Below, piece after piece: positions 35,692 through 45,630 of a stretch of 64,000 nucleotides of DNA. The stretch comes from Streptococcus ilei (GTDB lineage Bacteria > Bacillota > Bacilli > Lactobacillales > Streptococcaceae), in contig NC_022584.1 in assembly GCF_000479335.1 (NCBI RefSeq), forward strand, positions 1,922,001-1,986,000. Direction: 5' to 3'. The stretch's first letter is position 1, and every line of letters begins with the position of its first letter. The position numbers and the translations under genes were made by a program. Below the pieces are notes generated by a model, which saw only the letters and a list, made by a program, of their open reading frames with translations, did no database searches and was not told the DNA's origin.

Positions 35692-36512
35692 GCCTACAAG
35701 AAGACATTATTGCCCAATTAGGGGTCAAACCAGTCATTGATCCTCAAGAAGAGATTCGCCGGTCGATTGATTTTTTGAAGGATTACTTGCAAAAACATCC
35801 TTTTCTAAAGACCTTTGTCTTAGGAATTTCAGGAGGTCAGGACTCGACCCTAGCGGGTCGCCTGGCTCAATTAGCCATGGAGGAAATGCGGGCAGAGACT
35901 GGAGATGCCAGTTATCAGTTTGTTGCAGTTCGCTTGCCCTACGGTGTCCAAGCGGATGAAGCAGATGCCCAAAAGGCCTTGGCCTTCATCCAGCCAGACG
36001 TCAGCCTGGTCGTGAACATCAAGGAATCGGTCGATGCCATGGAGCGTGCTGTCGAAGCGACAGGAACGGATGTCTCAGACTTTAACAAGGGCAATATCAA
36101 GGCCCGGAGTCGGATGATTGCTCAGTATGCTTTAGCGGGTGCCTATAGCGGAGCCGTCATTGGGACAGACCATGCAGCCGAAAACATCACTGGATTCTTT
36201 ACCAAGTTTGGAGACGGTGGAGCCGATATTCTGCCTCTCTACCGCCTTAACAAGCGCCAAGGCAAGCAGTTGCTTCAGGCGCTGGGAGCTGATCCTGCCT
36301 TGTATGAAAAGGTACCGATTGCGGATTTGGAAGAGGAGAAGCCAGGTATCGCTGACGAAGTAGCTCTTGGGGTGACCTATGCAGAAATTGATGACTACCT
36401 AGAAGGGAAATCCGTTAGCCCAGAAGCTCAAGCAACCATTGAAAGCTGGTGGCACAAAGGCCAACACAAACGCCATTTACCAATTACAGTATTTGATACC
36501 TTCTGGCGTTGA
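35688..36512 (+). CDS. nadE: Ammonia-dependent NAD+ synthetase
   Basis: 274 residues. Amidates NaAD to NAD+ using NH3; there is no N-terminal glutaminase domain. PP-loop ATP motif [15 protein letters not shown], then [10 protein letters not shown] and the [22 protein letters not shown] signature. Final gene of the pncB-nadE operon. Confidence 0.96.
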   Translation: MSLQEDIIAQLGVKPVIDPQEEIRRSIDFLKDYLQKHPFLKTFVLGISGGQDSTLAGRLAQLAMEEMRAETGDASYQFVAVRLPYGVQADEADAQKALAFIQPDVSLVVNIKESVDAMERAVEATGTDVSDFNKGNIKARSRMIAQYALAGAYSGAVIGTDHAAENITGFFTKFGDGGADILPLYRLNKRQGKQLLQALGADPALYEKVPIADLEEEKPGIADEVALGVTYAEIDDYLEGKSVSPEAQATIESWWHKGQHKRHLPITVFDTFWR

Positions 36513-36522
36513 TAAGAAAGAA

Positions 36523-36547
36523 AAAGTCGGTTGAGCCGACTTTTTTT
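36523..36547 (+). terminator. Terminator of pncB-nadE
   Basis: AAAGTCGG/CCGACTTT hairpin with a T-run. Confidence 0.88.
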
Positions 36548-36568
36548 AAACAGATAGGAGGAAAGAGG

Positions 36569-37120
36569 ATGAGAAAATTGGGTTCTATTGAACTGGAGAC
36601 CAATCGTTTATTATTAAGACGCTTTGGTTTAGAGGATGCAAAGGCAATGTTTGAAAATTGGGCGTCTGACACAGATAATCTTAAATATGTGACTTGGGAT
36701 CCTCATCCAAATCCTAAAGTGACTCGGGCTTCGATCGAAAGGTGGCTCCGTCAGTACCAAGAGGAAAATAGCTACAAGTGGGCAATTTGCAAAAAAGATA
36801 ATCCCGCACAAGTGATAGGAGATATCAGTGTCGTTTCCCAGGATTCACAAAAAGAAATATGTGAAGTTGGCTATATTCTAGGAAAAAAATTCTGGGGTCA
36901 AGGTCTGATGACAGAAGCCCTCCAAGCGGTTTTACACTTTTTGTTGGTAGAGGTGGGATTCAAGGAAATTCAGGCCAAGTATGTCAGTTTGAACCCTGCT
37001 TCAGGAAGGGTCATGGCAAAAGCTGGAATGCATTATCTTGAAACTCTCCCAAATGCTGTCGCTAGAAAAGACTATGTCGGAGATCAAATCATCTACACGA
37101 TCCATTCTTCTGACCTTTAA
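36569..37120 (+). CDS. GNAT family N-acetyltransferase
   Basis: 183 residues from ATG 36569 (SD AGGAGG). RimJ/RimL-like GNAT: N-terminal LETNRLLLRRFGLEDAKAMFENWASD, acetyl-CoA loop VGYILGKKFWGQGLMTEAL, and C-terminal LNPASGRVMAKAGMHY. Acetylates an unknown amine or protein N-terminus. The in-frame ATG at 36509 lies in the nadE stop/terminator region and is rejected. Confidence 0.88.
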   Translation: MRKLGSIELETNRLLLRRFGLEDAKAMFENWASDTDNLKYVTWDPHPNPKVTRASIERWLRQYQEENSYKWAICKKDNPAQVIGDISVVSQDSQKEICEVGYILGKKFWGQGLMTEALQAVLHFLLVEVGFKEIQAKYVSLNPASGRVMAKAGMHYLETLPNAVARKDYVGDQIIYTIHSSDL

Positions 37121-37132
37121 AACAATTTTTAC

Positions 37133-37160
37133 TTGAAGATTTTGGTCAATGGTCTATAAT
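37133..37160 (+). promoter_or_regulatory. pepC promoter
   Basis: -35 TTGAAG (37133-37138), 16-bp spacer, -10 TATAAT (37155-37160). The -10 covers the ATG at 37159, excluding it as the pepC start. Confidence 0.75.
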
Positions 37161-37188
37161 GGTAAGTAGCTTTACAAAGGAGAATCTT

Positions 37189-38526
37189 ATGTCAGAATTA
37201 ACACAAGAATTTACAGATCAACTTTATGCAAATTACCAAGCAAATGTGAAATTTGCGGCTCTCGAAAATGCCATCACCCACAATGGGATTCATGCAGCTT
37301 TGGAGACACGCAAAAGTGCAGTAGAAAACACGCCCGTCTTTTCTCTTGATTTAACCAAGGACAAAGTAACAGACCAGAAAGCTTCTGGTCGTTGCTGGAT
37401 GTTTGCGGCCTTAAATACCTTCCGCCACAAGATGATCTCAAACTTCCAATTAGAGGATTTTGAGTTGTCTCAAGCTCATACCTTCTTCTGGGATAAGTAC
37501 GAAAAATCCAACTGGTTCTTGGAGCAAATCATTGCGACAGCGGATCAGGAATTGACTAGCCGTAAGGTTGCCTTCCTCCTTCAAACCCCTCAACAAGATG
37601 GTGGCCAATGGGATATGGTTGTTTCCCTCTTTGAAAAGTATGGGGTCGTACCTAAGTCTGTTTATCCAGAATCCATCTCTTCTAGCAATAGCCGAGAGCT
37701 CAATACCTACTTAAACAAATTGTTGCGCCAAGATGCTCAAATCCTTCGCGATTTGCTTGCAAGTGGTGCAGATCAAGCGACGGTTCAGAGCAAGAAAGAA
37801 GAGCTTCTACAAGAAATCTTTAATTTCTTGGCTATGTCTCTGGGCTTGCCTCCTCGTACATTTAGTTTCTCTTACCGCGATAAGGACAACAACTACCATA
37901 CAGAAGCTGGATTGACGCCTCAAAGCTTTTACAAAAAATATGTGGATCTTCAGTTGGAGGACTACGTTTCTGTTATCAATGCGCCTACGGCAGATAAGCC
38001 TTATGGTCAGTCCTATACGGTTGAAATGCTTGGGAATGTGGTCGGTAGCCGTGAAGTCCGCTACCTCAATGTTCCGATGGAGCGTTTGAAAGAATTGGCT
38101 ATTGCCCAAATGAAAGCTGGGGAAACTGTTTGGTTTGGATCGGATGTCGGCCAAGTCAGCAACCGCAAAGCTGGAATCCTTGCAACAGATGTCTACGACT
38201 TTGAAGCGGGAATGGATATCCAGCTGACTCAAGATAAGGCAGGGCGTTTGGATTATGCAGAAAGTCTCATGACCCATGCTATGGTCTTGACTGGTGTGGA
38301 CCTGGACGAAGCTGGACGCCCTCTCAAATGGAAGGTTGAGAATTCTTGGGGAGAAAAAGTGGGAACAGATGGTTACTTTGTAGCTTCCGATGCCTGGATG
38401 GATGAATACACCTACCAAATCGTCGTCCGCAAGGCACTGTTGACAGCCGAAGAATTGGCTGCTTATGAGGCAGAACCGATTGTTTTGGCTCCATGGGATC
38501 CGATGGGTGCCTTGGCTTCTAAGTAA
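37189..38526 (+). CDS. pepC: Aminopeptidase C (bleomycin hydrolase family)
   Basis: 445 residues. Cytoplasmic papain-like (C1B) aminopeptidase that trims peptides. Catalytic Cys69 in SGRCWMFAALN, His in LMTHAMVLTGV, Asn in KVENSWGEK. Start ATG 37189 with SD AAGGAG. Convergent with pbp1a; a family A repeat lies between them. Confidence 0.95.
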   Translation: MSELTQEFTDQLYANYQANVKFAALENAITHNGIHAALETRKSAVENTPVFSLDLTKDKVTDQKASGRCWMFAALNTFRHKMISNFQLEDFELSQAHTFFWDKYEKSNWFLEQIIATADQELTSRKVAFLLQTPQQDGGQWDMVVSLFEKYGVVPKSVYPESISSSNSRELNTYLNKLLRQDAQILRDLLASGADQATVQSKKEELLQEIFNFLAMSLGLPPRTFSFSYRDKDNNYHTEAGLTPQSFYKKYVDLQLEDYVSVINAPTADKPYGQSYTVEMLGNVVGSREVRYLNVPMERLKELAIAQMKAGETVWFGSDVGQVSNRKAGILATDVYDFEAGMDIQLTQDKAGRLDYAESLMTHAMVLTGVDLDEAGRPLKWKVENSWGEKVGTDGYFVASDAWMDEYTYQIVVRKALLTAEELAAYEAEPIVLAPWDPMGALASK

Positions 38527-38541
38527 GTTGAATTGAAAAGA

Positions 38542-38714
38542 GAGTGGGACAGAAATCGGTAATTGGTTAGAATTCGATTTCGTCGTCCCACCTCCGCACA
38601 GTTGAGTAGGGCTGTAAAAGCTGATGAAATCAGCGTAGTAGAGCCCACTCAACCACTGCGTCTTGCTCGACAATCCAAAGAAAATTGAGAGGCTAGGACT
38701 TTTGTCCTAGCCTC
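38542..38714 (-). repeat. Dispersed ~175-bp intergenic element, copy 4 (family A), inverted
   Basis: Opposite orientation to copies 1-3. The end hairpin is fully Watson-Crick here (GAGGCTAGGAC, TTTT, GTCCTAGCCTC, followed by TTT), so it can terminate pepC. Lies between convergent pepC and pbp1a. Confidence 0.92.
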
Positions 38715-38737
38715 TTTATTTATATCGTGTAGTCTAA

Positions 38738-40849
38738 TTAATGATTTTGCTCATTCTCTTTAGAAGATGATTCTGTATGTTCAGAATTTTCCTCTGAGCT
38801 AGATGAACTAGAGCTTTCCTCTGTTGATTCACTCGTTTCTTCAGCTGTATAGCTTGGCTCATAATAGTAGTAGTTGTTCTTACCGTTGTTAAGGTAGAGA
38901 TAAGAACCACTACGGTAAACACCACTTGGTTGAATCCAATCTGTTCCACCAGAATCGTATTGTTCATATAAGTATAGCATCATTTGTTTATAAACATCTG
39001 TTGCAACTTTGATTCCATCGTCCAGAACTGGGGTCAAGCGGTTGGTATATCCTGTCCAAACAGCCATAGCATACTGAGTTGTATATCCTACAAATGATTC
39101 GTCTGGTGTCACAATGCTTGAATATCTGTACTCTTTTGTGAGTTTCTTCAATTCATTGTCTGCATAGTTAGAAGTACCAGTTTTACCAGCATGATAAAGG
39201 CCAGGGATATTCGCATTGTATCCTGTACCAGCTGTGATAACCGATTTCAACATATCTGTCATCATGTAAGCCGTGGTTTCTTTCATCACTCTTGTTCCAG
39301 AGGTTTCAAAGTTCTTCGTTGTACCATCGCTAAAGACAACCCGATTCACATATTGAGGTTTGTAATAGGTCCCTCCATTGGCGAAGGTTGCATAAGCAGC
39401 AGCCATTTTCTCGCTGCTAGCCCCGTATTTGTTGCTAGAGTCACTCGTGTTACTTGAGATGGCATTTGCATACACCATTTCTGGATAATTGATTCCCATG
39501 TTGCTTAAGAATTTCTGAGCTTTCTTCAAACCAACCTTTTCAAGAGCCCGGACTGCAGTGACGTTACGAGATTGTTGGAGAGCATAAACCATGCTGATAT
39601 TGCCATAGTACTGTCTATCCCAGTTATAAATTTGTGTATTTGTACCTGGGAAGTTGTACGGTGTATCAGGAATGGTTACTCCAGTGGAGCTATATTCTTC
39701 ATGTTCAATCGCGGGAGCATAGTCTGAGATAGGTTTCATTGTAGAACCCCAATCTCGGTTCGTTTCGACTGCTTGGTTGGTACCGAAGGATACATTAGAT
39801 GACTGATGACGAGATCCCAACTGAGCAATGACTTTTCCGTTTGTCACATCGATGATAGTAGAAGCAACTTGCAACTCATTATCTGGATAATTGACATATT
39901 CGTCAGAGTTGTAAATATCCCACAGACGTTTTTGAGCTGCGGTATCGACGTTGGTGTAGACATCCATACCAGTTGTCAAGACATTGTAGCCTGTCTCTTC
40001 TTCGACTTGTTGGATGACTTCTTTAAGGTAGTTATCCATATAAGCAGGATAGTTGCTTGAGCCTGTCAGACTTTGTAAGCCATCTGTAACAGGTGTATTG
40101 ACGGCACTTTCGTACTGTTCGTTTGTAATGGACTTCATGTCCAACATTTCTTTAAGAACCAGATTACGGCGTTGGAGTGCAGCTTCCGGATTGGTATAAG
40201 GGTCGTATTGGTTGGGTGCCTGAGGCATTCCAGCCAATAGGGCCACTTGTGGCAGAGAAAGGTCCTTCAAGTCTTTTGCATAGTAGCTACGAGCAGCTGT
40301 TTGCATTCCGTAGTTTCCGTTAGACATGTAGACTTTGTTGATGTAGTAGGTTAAAATCTCTTGTTTGGTTGCTTTTTGTTCTAATTGAGTAGCAAGCCAA
40401 GCTTCTTGGATTTTCCGAGATAGGGTTTGGTCGGACGAAGAAGTAGAGAAGTAAGTGAGCTTGATCAATTGCTGTGTAAGAGTAGATCCCCCTTGGCGAC
40501 CTCCTCGGAGGTTACTGAAGAAGGCTCCTCCAATACGAATAAAGTCGACCCCTCTGTGGTTGAAAAAGCGGTGGTCTTCAATCGCCACAATCGCATTGAC
40601 CAAGTCGGTTGGGATTTCATTTGTTTTTACGTTGATTCGTTTTTCAGCACCCAAGTCGGCAATCAGATTGTTTTGATTGTCATAGATTTTACTGGATGTC
40701 GTTGCGACCAGGTCTTTCTCAGAAAGAGTCGGTGCTTTTGAGGCATAGTATCCAAATACCAACCCACCCAGGATAAGTAAAAGGAAAAATAAGGAAATAG
40801 CCGCAATCGCTGCATATTTTAACCACTGGATAACTGTTTGTTTGTTCAT
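38738..40849 (-). CDS. pbp1a: Penicillin-binding protein 1A (class A bifunctional)
   Basis: 703 residues. N-terminal TM ([23 protein letters not shown]). Glycosyltransferase domain with catalytic [12 protein letters not shown] and the [11 protein letters not shown] motif. Transpeptidase domain with STMK (Ser369-Lys372), SRN (QQSRNVTAV) and KTGT (AGKTGTSNY). The C-terminus is a low-complexity Ser/Glu tail (about 40 residues). Polymerises and crosslinks peripheral peptidoglycan. recU ends directly upstream, so recU-pbp1a form one transcript, the usual Firmicutes pair. Confidence 0.96.
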   Translation of the reverse strand: MNKQTVIQWLKYAAIAAISLFFLLLILGGLVFGYYASKAPTLSEKDLVATTSSKIYDNQNNLIADLGAEKRINVKTNEIPTDLVNAIVAIEDHRFFNHRGVDFIRIGGAFFSNLRGGRQGGSTLTQQLIKLTYFSTSSSDQTLSRKIQEAWLATQLEQKATKQEILTYYINKVYMSNGNYGMQTAARSYYAKDLKDLSLPQVALLAGMPQAPNQYDPYTNPEAALQRRNLVLKEMLDMKSITNEQYESAVNTPVTDGLQSLTGSSNYPAYMDNYLKEVIQQVEEETGYNVLTTGMDVYTNVDTAAQKRLWDIYNSDEYVNYPDNELQVASTIIDVTNGKVIAQLGSRHQSSNVSFGTNQAVETNRDWGSTMKPISDYAPAIEHEEYSSTGVTIPDTPYNFPGTNTQIYNWDRQYYGNISMVYALQQSRNVTAVRALEKVGLKKAQKFLSNMGINYPEMVYANAISSNTSDSSNKYGASSEKMAAAYATFANGGTYYKPQYVNRVVFSDGTTKNFETSGTRVMKETTAYMMTDMLKSVITAGTGYNANIPGLYHAGKTGTSNYADNELKKLTKEYRYSSIVTPDESFVGYTTQYAMAVWTGYTNRLTPVLDDGIKVATDVYKQMMLYLYEQYDSGGTDWIQPSGVYRSGSYLYLNNGKNNYYYYEPSYTAEETSESTEESSSSSSSEENSEHTESSSKENEQNH

Positions 40850-41443
40850 TTAATTACCGCCTAGTAGATTCTGTTCGATAATATCGAGATAAGGGACGCT
40901 TGGAAGGCGATCTGTCTCGATACGATAACCGTTTTCCTGTATAAAGGTCAAGGGCATAGATTTACTGCCGTGATCAATGTTGTAAAAGTCGATTAAGGAA
41001 GGAGCGGGCAGTAGATAGGTCTCATTGAGCTTTGCAAAATGCAAGAGCACAAAACAAATTCCTCCCTGTTGAAGGACTGCAGCCATGTGATCAATCTGGT
41101 GCTGATGAAAGTTTTTCATCGGCATGGATTGTTTCTGCTGAGTCTCTTTTGCTTCAAAATCAATATAGTGTCCCTTGTAAACACCAGAATAGTCTGTAGT
41201 AGACGCCTGGCGAAAATAAGCTTCTACAATCTTTGCCCGACTGCGATGAGGATAGTCTACCTTTACAATCTGGATGGGGGTCGGCTTTTTATGAATAACC
41301 GCTAGCCCTCTGGAAAGGTAGTAGTGATTGCTCTCATTAATCATTTTTTCAAATGTCATCCCCCGATTGGCAAAGTTTACACTTTGCTTCCTCTGGATGG
41401 GCGAAGAAGATTTCTTGCTAAGTTTGTGAGGATAGTTGACCAT
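40850..41443 (-). CDS. recU: Holliday junction resolvase RecU
   Basis: 197 residues. The active-site cluster is visible: ...[21 protein letters not shown] (with Asp, Glu and Lys of the nuclease fold), and N-terminal [17 protein letters not shown]. Resolves four-way junctions during recombination and segregation. Abuts pbp1a with no gap; divergent from the YpsA-family gene. Confidence 0.93.
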   Translation of the reverse strand: MVNYPHKLSKKSSSPIQRKQSVNFANRGMTFEKMINESNHYYLSRGLAVIHKKPTPIQIVKVDYPHRSRAKIVEAYFRQASTTDYSGVYKGHYIDFEAKETQQKQSMPMKNFHQHQIDHMAAVLQQGGICFVLLHFAKLNETYLLPAPSLIDFYNIDHGSKSMPLTFIQENGYRIETDRLPSVPYLDIIEQNLLGGN

Positions 41444-41509
41444 AATTCTCCTTATTGGTACAATTACATCACTCTATTATATCACAAAAAGAAGAAGGGA
41501 GGGGAAATA

Positions 41510-42037
41510 ATGAATAGTTTACTGATTACAGGTTATAAGGCATTTGAATTGGGAATTCTGACAGCTAAGGATCCTAGACTACCAATCATTAAAGAGGCGA
41601 TTCGCAGGGATTTAGTCCGTTTTTTGGAAGAGGGAGTCAAGTGGTTAATTTTCACGGGGAATCTAGGTTTTGAAGCTTGGGCCTTAGAGGTTGCTCAGGA
41701 ATTAAGAAAAGATTACGAGATACAGTTGGCCACGATTTTTATGTTTGAAAACCAAGGAGAGAACTGGAATGAGGCCAATCAAGAAGTCCTTAGTCGCTTT
41801 AAACAGGTTGATTTTGTCAAGTATGCCTATCCCTATTATAGCCAGCCAGGTCAGTTCAAAGAATACAATACATTTTTGTTAGAAAATACAGATGCCGCTT
41901 ATTTATTTTATGATCCAGATCATGAAACAAATCTCAAATATCTTTACAAAATGATGCTAGAAATGGATCAGTATCATGTCAAAAGATTAAACTTTGATGA
42001 CTTGAATGAAGTAGCAGAAAAAATTTACGAAAAATAA
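41510..42037 (+). CDS. YpsA/DUF1273 family protein
   Basis: 175 residues from ATG 41510 (SD GGGAGGGG). SLOG-like fold: [34 protein letters not shown], and the [29 protein letters not shown] segment (family hallmark, given here in parts). Bacillus YpsA affects cell division and is genetically linked to gpsB, matching its place here directly upstream of gpsB. The longer in-frame ORF from 41324 covers recU's 5' end on the other strand. Confidence 0.88.
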   Translation: MNSLLITGYKAFELGILTAKDPRLPIIKEAIRRDLVRFLEEGVKWLIFTGNLGFEAWALEVAQELRKDYEIQLATIFMFENQGENWNEANQEVLSRFKQVDFVKYAYPYYSQPGQFKEYNTFLLENTDAAYLFYDPDHETNLKYLYKMMLEMDQYHVKRLNFDDLNEVAEKIYEK

Positions 42038-42047
42038 GTGGTTTACC

Positions 42048-42077
42048 TTGATTTTTTCCTCTCATTTTTTATATAAT
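42048..42077 (+). promoter_or_regulatory. gpsB promoter
   Basis: -35 TTGATT (42048-42053), 18-bp spacer, -10 TATAAT (42072-42077). Confidence 0.7.
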
Positions 42078-42106
42078 GATTATGATTAACTAGAACGGAG
42101 AGAATG

Positions 42107-42451
42107 ATGGCAAGTATTATTTTTACTGCGAAAGATATTTTTGATCAAGATTTCAAAAAAGAAGTTCGTGGATTTAGTAAAGTTGAGGTAAATGAGTTCT
42201 TGGATGATGTCATCAAAGACTATGAAACCTATGCTGCCTTAGTCAAGGAATTGAAAGAAGAAAATGCTCGGCTCCGTGAAGAATTAGCTAATAAAACGAG
42301 CCAAGTAACTCCGAGTCCATCAGTTCCTGAGTCTACTCCAAAGCATGAGTTTCCTCAGGTCACTACTACGACAAACTTCGATATTTTGAAACGCTTAAAT
42401 CGTCTAGAAAAAGAAGTCTTCGGAAAACAAGTCGTTGATCGTGATTTTTAA
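42107..42451 (+). CDS. gpsB: Cell division regulator GpsB
   Basis: 114 residues. DivIVA-like N-terminal domain ([37 protein letters not shown], in parts), a coiled coil to about residue 62, a Pro/Ser/Thr linker and a C-terminal helix ([18 protein letters not shown]). Binds class A PBPs and StkP to balance septal and peripheral wall synthesis. Start ATG 42107 matches the family N-terminus and SD spacing better than ATG 42104. Close to pbp1a, rnpB and mapZ. Confidence 0.93.
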   Translation: MASIIFTAKDIFDQDFKKEVRGFSKVEVNEFLDDVIKDYETYAALVKELKEENARLREELANKTSQVTPSPSVPESTPKHEFPQVTTTTNFDILKRLNRLEKEVFGKQVVDRDF

Positions 42452-42462
42452 GATATAACATA

Positions 42463-42850
42463 TGAATCGTGCAATTTTTGGATAATCGCGTGAGAGCTTT
42501 CTCTCATGAGGAAAGTCCATGCTAGCACAGGCTGTGATGCCTGTAGTGTTTGTGCTAGGTGAATCCATAAGCCTAGGGACTTGATGTTCAAGTTACGGCG
42601 AGCGAACGGGCTAAGTCTTAGGATAAGTTCTACTAGCTCTGAAAGTGCCACAGTGACGTAGTTTTTAGGGAAACCTAAAAAGTGGAACGCGGTAAACCCC
42701 TCAAGCTAGCAACCCAAACTTTGGTCGGGGCATAGGATGCATGGAAACGAACATAGCATTCTGACTGGAAACAGTAGACAGATGATTATCGAAGGAAATG
42801 GTACCTAGTCATTTCTGGAACAAAACATGGCTTATAGAAAATTGCATATA
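42463..42850 (+). ncRNA. rnpB: RNase P RNA (class B)
   Basis: Catalytic RNA of RNase P; processes tRNA 5' ends. Outer helix P1 is formed by GCAATTTT (42471-42478) and AAAATTGC (42838-42845). The conserved elements are present: GAGGAAAGTCCATGCTAGCACAG-type CR-I near 42518 and AACCCAAACTTTGG plus the GGCTTATAGAAAATTGC 3' end. The place directly downstream of gpsB is normal in streptococci. Confidence 0.95.
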
Positions 42851-42856
42851 GGTGGC

Positions 42857-42887
42857 GAGGGGGAGAGAAATCTCAACCTCCTTTTTT
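42857..42887 (+). terminator. Terminator of rnpB
   Basis: GAGG-GGAGA/TCTC-CCTCC hairpin and a T-run. Confidence 0.75.
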
Positions 42888-42903
42888 AAACAATGGGGAA
42901 TAA

Positions 42904-44076
42904 ATGAAAAAACAATTTGAATTAATCGCGACAGCTGCTGCTGGATTAGAAGCAGTAGTTGGGCGTGAATTGCGTGAGCTAGGCTACGATTGCCAAGTGG
43001 AAAATGGACGGGTTCGTTTCAAAGGCGATGTTCGTGCGATTATCGAAACCAATCTTTGGTTGCGTGCCGCTGACCGAATCAAGATCGTCGTAGGATCTTT
43101 TCCTGCCCGCACCTTTGAAGAACTCTTTCAAGGAGTTTTTGCCTTGGATTGGGATCAATATCTCCCTTTAGGAGCGCGTTTCCCTATCTCAAAAGCAAAA
43201 TGCGTCAAATCCAAACTGCATAACGAACCGAGTGTACAAGCTATTTCGAAAAAGGCAGTTGTTAAAAAGTTGCAAAAACACTATGCTCGTCCGGAAGGCG
43301 TTCCATTGATCGAAAATGGAGCAGAATTTAAAATTGAAGTTTCTATCTTGAAGGACCAAGCGACTATTTTAATTGATACCACTGGCAGTAGCCTGTTTAA
43401 ACGAGGTTATCGGACTGAAAAGGGTGGGGCACCCATCAAGGAAAATATGGCGGCAGCCATTCTTCAACTTTCTAATTGGTATCCAGATAAGCCCTTGGTT
43501 GATCCGACTTGTGGATCAGGGACCTTCTGTATCGAAGCGGCTATGATGGCTCGCCAGATAGCGCCAGGCTTGAGACGGACCTTCTCTTTTGAAGAATGGA
43601 ATTGGGTAGATGATCGCCTGATTCAAGAAGTGCGTACAGAAGCTACTAAAAAGATAAATCGTGATCTCGTTCTAGACATCATGGGGACGGATATCGATGC
43701 GCGGATGGTCGAGATTGCTAAAGAAAATGCTCAAAAAGCAGGAGTTGCGAGCGATATCACCTTTAAGCAAATGCGGGTCCAAGATTTGCGTTCGGATAAG
43801 ATCAATGGGGTCATCGTCTCCAATCCACCTTATGGTGAACGCTTATCCGATGATGCAGGGGTGACAAAATTGTATGCTGAAATGGGAGAGGTCCTTGAGC
43901 CATTGAAGACTTGGAGCAAATTTATCCTGACCAGCGATGAAAATTTTGAAAAGAAATTTGGGCGACAAGCGGATAAAAAACGAAAATTATATAACGGAAC
44001 CTTAAAGGTTGATTTGTATCAGTTCTTTGGGGAGCGAGTGCGTCGACAAGCGACTAGTGAGAAAGGAAACATATGA
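42904..44076 (+). CDS. THUMP-domain 23S rRNA guanine-N2 methyltransferase (RlmL/YpsC type)
   Basis: 390 residues. An N-terminal THUMP RNA-binding domain (to about residue 155) is followed by a Rossmann methyltransferase with motif I VDPTCGSGTFCIEAA and the N-MTase catalytic loop VSNPPYGERL. Homologues modify guanosine in 23S rRNA; automatic annotation often calls them N6-adenine DNA methylases, which the THUMP domain argues against. Overlaps mapZ by 4 bp. Confidence 0.9.
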   Translation: MKKQFELIATAAAGLEAVVGRELRELGYDCQVENGRVRFKGDVRAIIETNLWLRAADRIKIVVGSFPARTFEELFQGVFALDWDQYLPLGARFPISKAKCVKSKLHNEPSVQAISKKAVVKKLQKHYARPEGVPLIENGAEFKIEVSILKDQATILIDTTGSSLFKRGYRTEKGGAPIKENMAAAILQLSNWYPDKPLVDPTCGSGTFCIEAAMMARQIAPGLRRTFSFEEWNWVDDRLIQEVRTEATKKINRDLVLDIMGTDIDARMVEIAKENAQKAGVASDITFKQMRVQDLRSDKINGVIVSNPPYGERLSDDAGVTKLYAEMGEVLEPLKTWSKFILTSDENFEKKFGRQADKKRKLYNGTLKVDLYQFFGERVRRQATSEKGNI

Positions 44077-45434
44077 CAAAAGAAGATAAACAGCAGTTGG
44101 GTCAAGAGGCAGAGTCAGTTCTTGATTTTAAGGATGCAAAAGAGATGACGATTGGTCAAGCGAACCGTAAAGCTGAAGAAATCGAAGCAGGAGTCAAGGA
44201 AACAGACAACGTCCTCGATAAATACATCAAACAGCACCGTGACGAAATCGAAGCTCATAAGTTTGATACGATCGTCATGAAGAAGGAAATGCTGGCAGAT
44301 GCAGAGGCGACAGCCACTGTAGAAGCAACGGAGGCAATTCCAAACGAAGATCCTGTGGAAGAAGTAGCACCGTCTGAAGCAACTCAAAAAGAAGTTGCGT
44401 CTACTCGCATTCCAGATCCAATTCCTGGGGAACTCCCTGCAAAAATTAAGTTTGGTCCAGAGCCAACAGAACCATATGTAGATGATGATATTGAGATTCC
44501 TGAAGAACCGAAAAAAAGCCGGGTAAAACCAATCTTACTTTCAGTTTTAGCTCTGACAGCAGTTGCTACAGCCAGTTGGTTGTCTTATCAATGGATCCGT
44601 AACCAGTCTAAAGGGGAAACAACAGTCGTCTCTTCTTCTAGCTCGTCAAAGAAAAAGTCATCCAGCTCTTCTTCCTCAACGAGTGCTAATACAGAGGCTT
44701 TGCTGAAGGACTTTAATGATCAGTATGCAGCCTTCTTTACAGATGACACGCAGACGAAGTTGAAAAATGATTCTTTTGGTAATTTGGAAAAACTGAAAGC
44801 CAGTTTAGAAAAATTGAAAGATACCAAGGAATACGATGCAGCGAAGAGTAAATACGATGAATTGGTGAAGCAAGTTTCTGCTATTCAAACAGTCAACTCT
44901 CAATTTACTAGTCCAGTTATTAAGGATGGGGCTATCGATAGCAAGGCGCAGGTAAAGAGTGATGCAGTATTTTCAGATGTGTCGACGTCTAATACACAAC
45001 TGAACCAATTGTTGAAGGATGCTGCTTCTCAAGGTCGCTCACAACAAGTTGCCACTCCAGCTCCAGTTCCAGCCACTGAAGGGAATACGACAGGTGGAGT
45101 GAATCCAGGTTATTCTGGCTTCGGTCTTCAAAGCACTGGTGTACCCCTTCAACGAAACTTGAGCCGGGTGCCATACAATCAGGCGGCACTTGACGATATA
45201 AACAATCCTGCATGGACCTTTAATCCTGGTATCTTGGAGAAGATTCTGAAAATTGCTCGGGAACGTGGCCATATTGTTGGGGATCAATACATTTTGGAAC
45301 GCGTGAATATTATCAATGGCAATGGTTATTACAACCTCTTTAAGCCAGATGGTACTTACTTATTTAGTATCAATGCTAAAACTGGCTACTTTGTCGGAAA
45401 CGGAAAAGGCCATTCCGATGCATTGGATTATTAA
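44073..45434 (+). CDS. mapZ: Mid-cell-anchored protein MapZ (LocZ)
   Basis: 453 residues. Streptococcal division-site selector that rings the future septum and positions FtsZ. A charged cytoplasmic domain with an FtsZ-interacting N-terminus (DAKEMTIGQANRKAEE) precedes a single TM near residue 160 (VKPILLSVLALTAVATASWLSY). The extracellular part has a Ser-rich linker (SSSSSSKKKSSSSSSSTSANT in pieces) and a C-terminal peptidoglycan-binding domain. Overlaps the methyltransferase by 4 bp, the same pairing as in pneumococcus. Confidence 0.94.
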   Translation: MTKEDKQQLGQEAESVLDFKDAKEMTIGQANRKAEEIEAGVKETDNVLDKYIKQHRDEIEAHKFDTIVMKKEMLADAEATATVEATEAIPNEDPVEEVAPSEATQKEVASTRIPDPIPGELPAKIKFGPEPTEPYVDDDIEIPEEPKKSRVKPILLSVLALTAVATASWLSYQWIRNQSKGETTVVSSSSSSKKKSSSSSSSTSANTEALLKDFNDQYAAFFTDDTQTKLKNDSFGNLEKLKASLEKLKDTKEYDAAKSKYDELVKQVSAIQTVNSQFTSPVIKDGAIDSKAQVKSDAVFSDVSTSNTQLNQLLKDAASQGRSQQVATPAPVPATEGNTTGGVNPGYSGFGLQSTGVPLQRNLSRVPYNQAALDDINNPAWTFNPGILEKILKIARERGHIVGDQYILERVNIINGNGYYNLFKPDGTYLFSINAKTGYFVGNGKGHSDALDY

Positions 45435-45446
45435 GAACTAAAAAAG

Positions 45447-45621
45447 GAGAGTGGGACAGAAATCGGTAATTCGTTAGAATTCGATTTCGTCGTCCCACCT
45501 CCGCACAGTTGAGTAGGGCTGTAAAAGCTGATGAAGTCAGCGTAGTAGAGCCCACTCAACCACTGCGTCTTGCTCGACAATCCTAAGACAATTGAGAGGC
45601 TAGGACTTTTGTCCCAGCCTC
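45447..45621 (-). repeat. Dispersed ~175-bp intergenic element, copy 5 (family A), inverted
   Basis: Same orientation as copy 4. Both closing arms (GTGGGAC, GTCCCAC) and the end hairpin GAGGCTAGGAC/GTCCCAGCCTC are present, with one A-C mismatch. Lies between convergent mapZ and luxS and ends 10 bp from the luxS stop. Confidence 0.92.
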
Positions 45622-45630
45622 TTTACTTTT

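Noticed and set aside
37807..38673. Long minus-strand ORF (288 codons) antisense to pepC
   Set aside because: It overlaps the well-supported pepC and runs into a family A repeat; no homology-like motifs and no SD. A shadow of the real gene.
41324..41509. N-terminal extension of the YpsA-family protein
   Set aside because: It is the reverse strand of recU plus the intergenic region; a strong SD precedes ATG 41510.
42452..42651. Minus-strand ORF at the rnpB locus
   Set aside because: The region is RNase P RNA, whose conserved core and P1 pairing are clear.
42904..44076. DNA adenine methyltransferase (from the NPPY motif)
   Set aside because: The N-terminal THUMP domain and 390-residue layout fit the 23S rRNA guanine-N2 methyltransferase family better; NPPY is shared by both.
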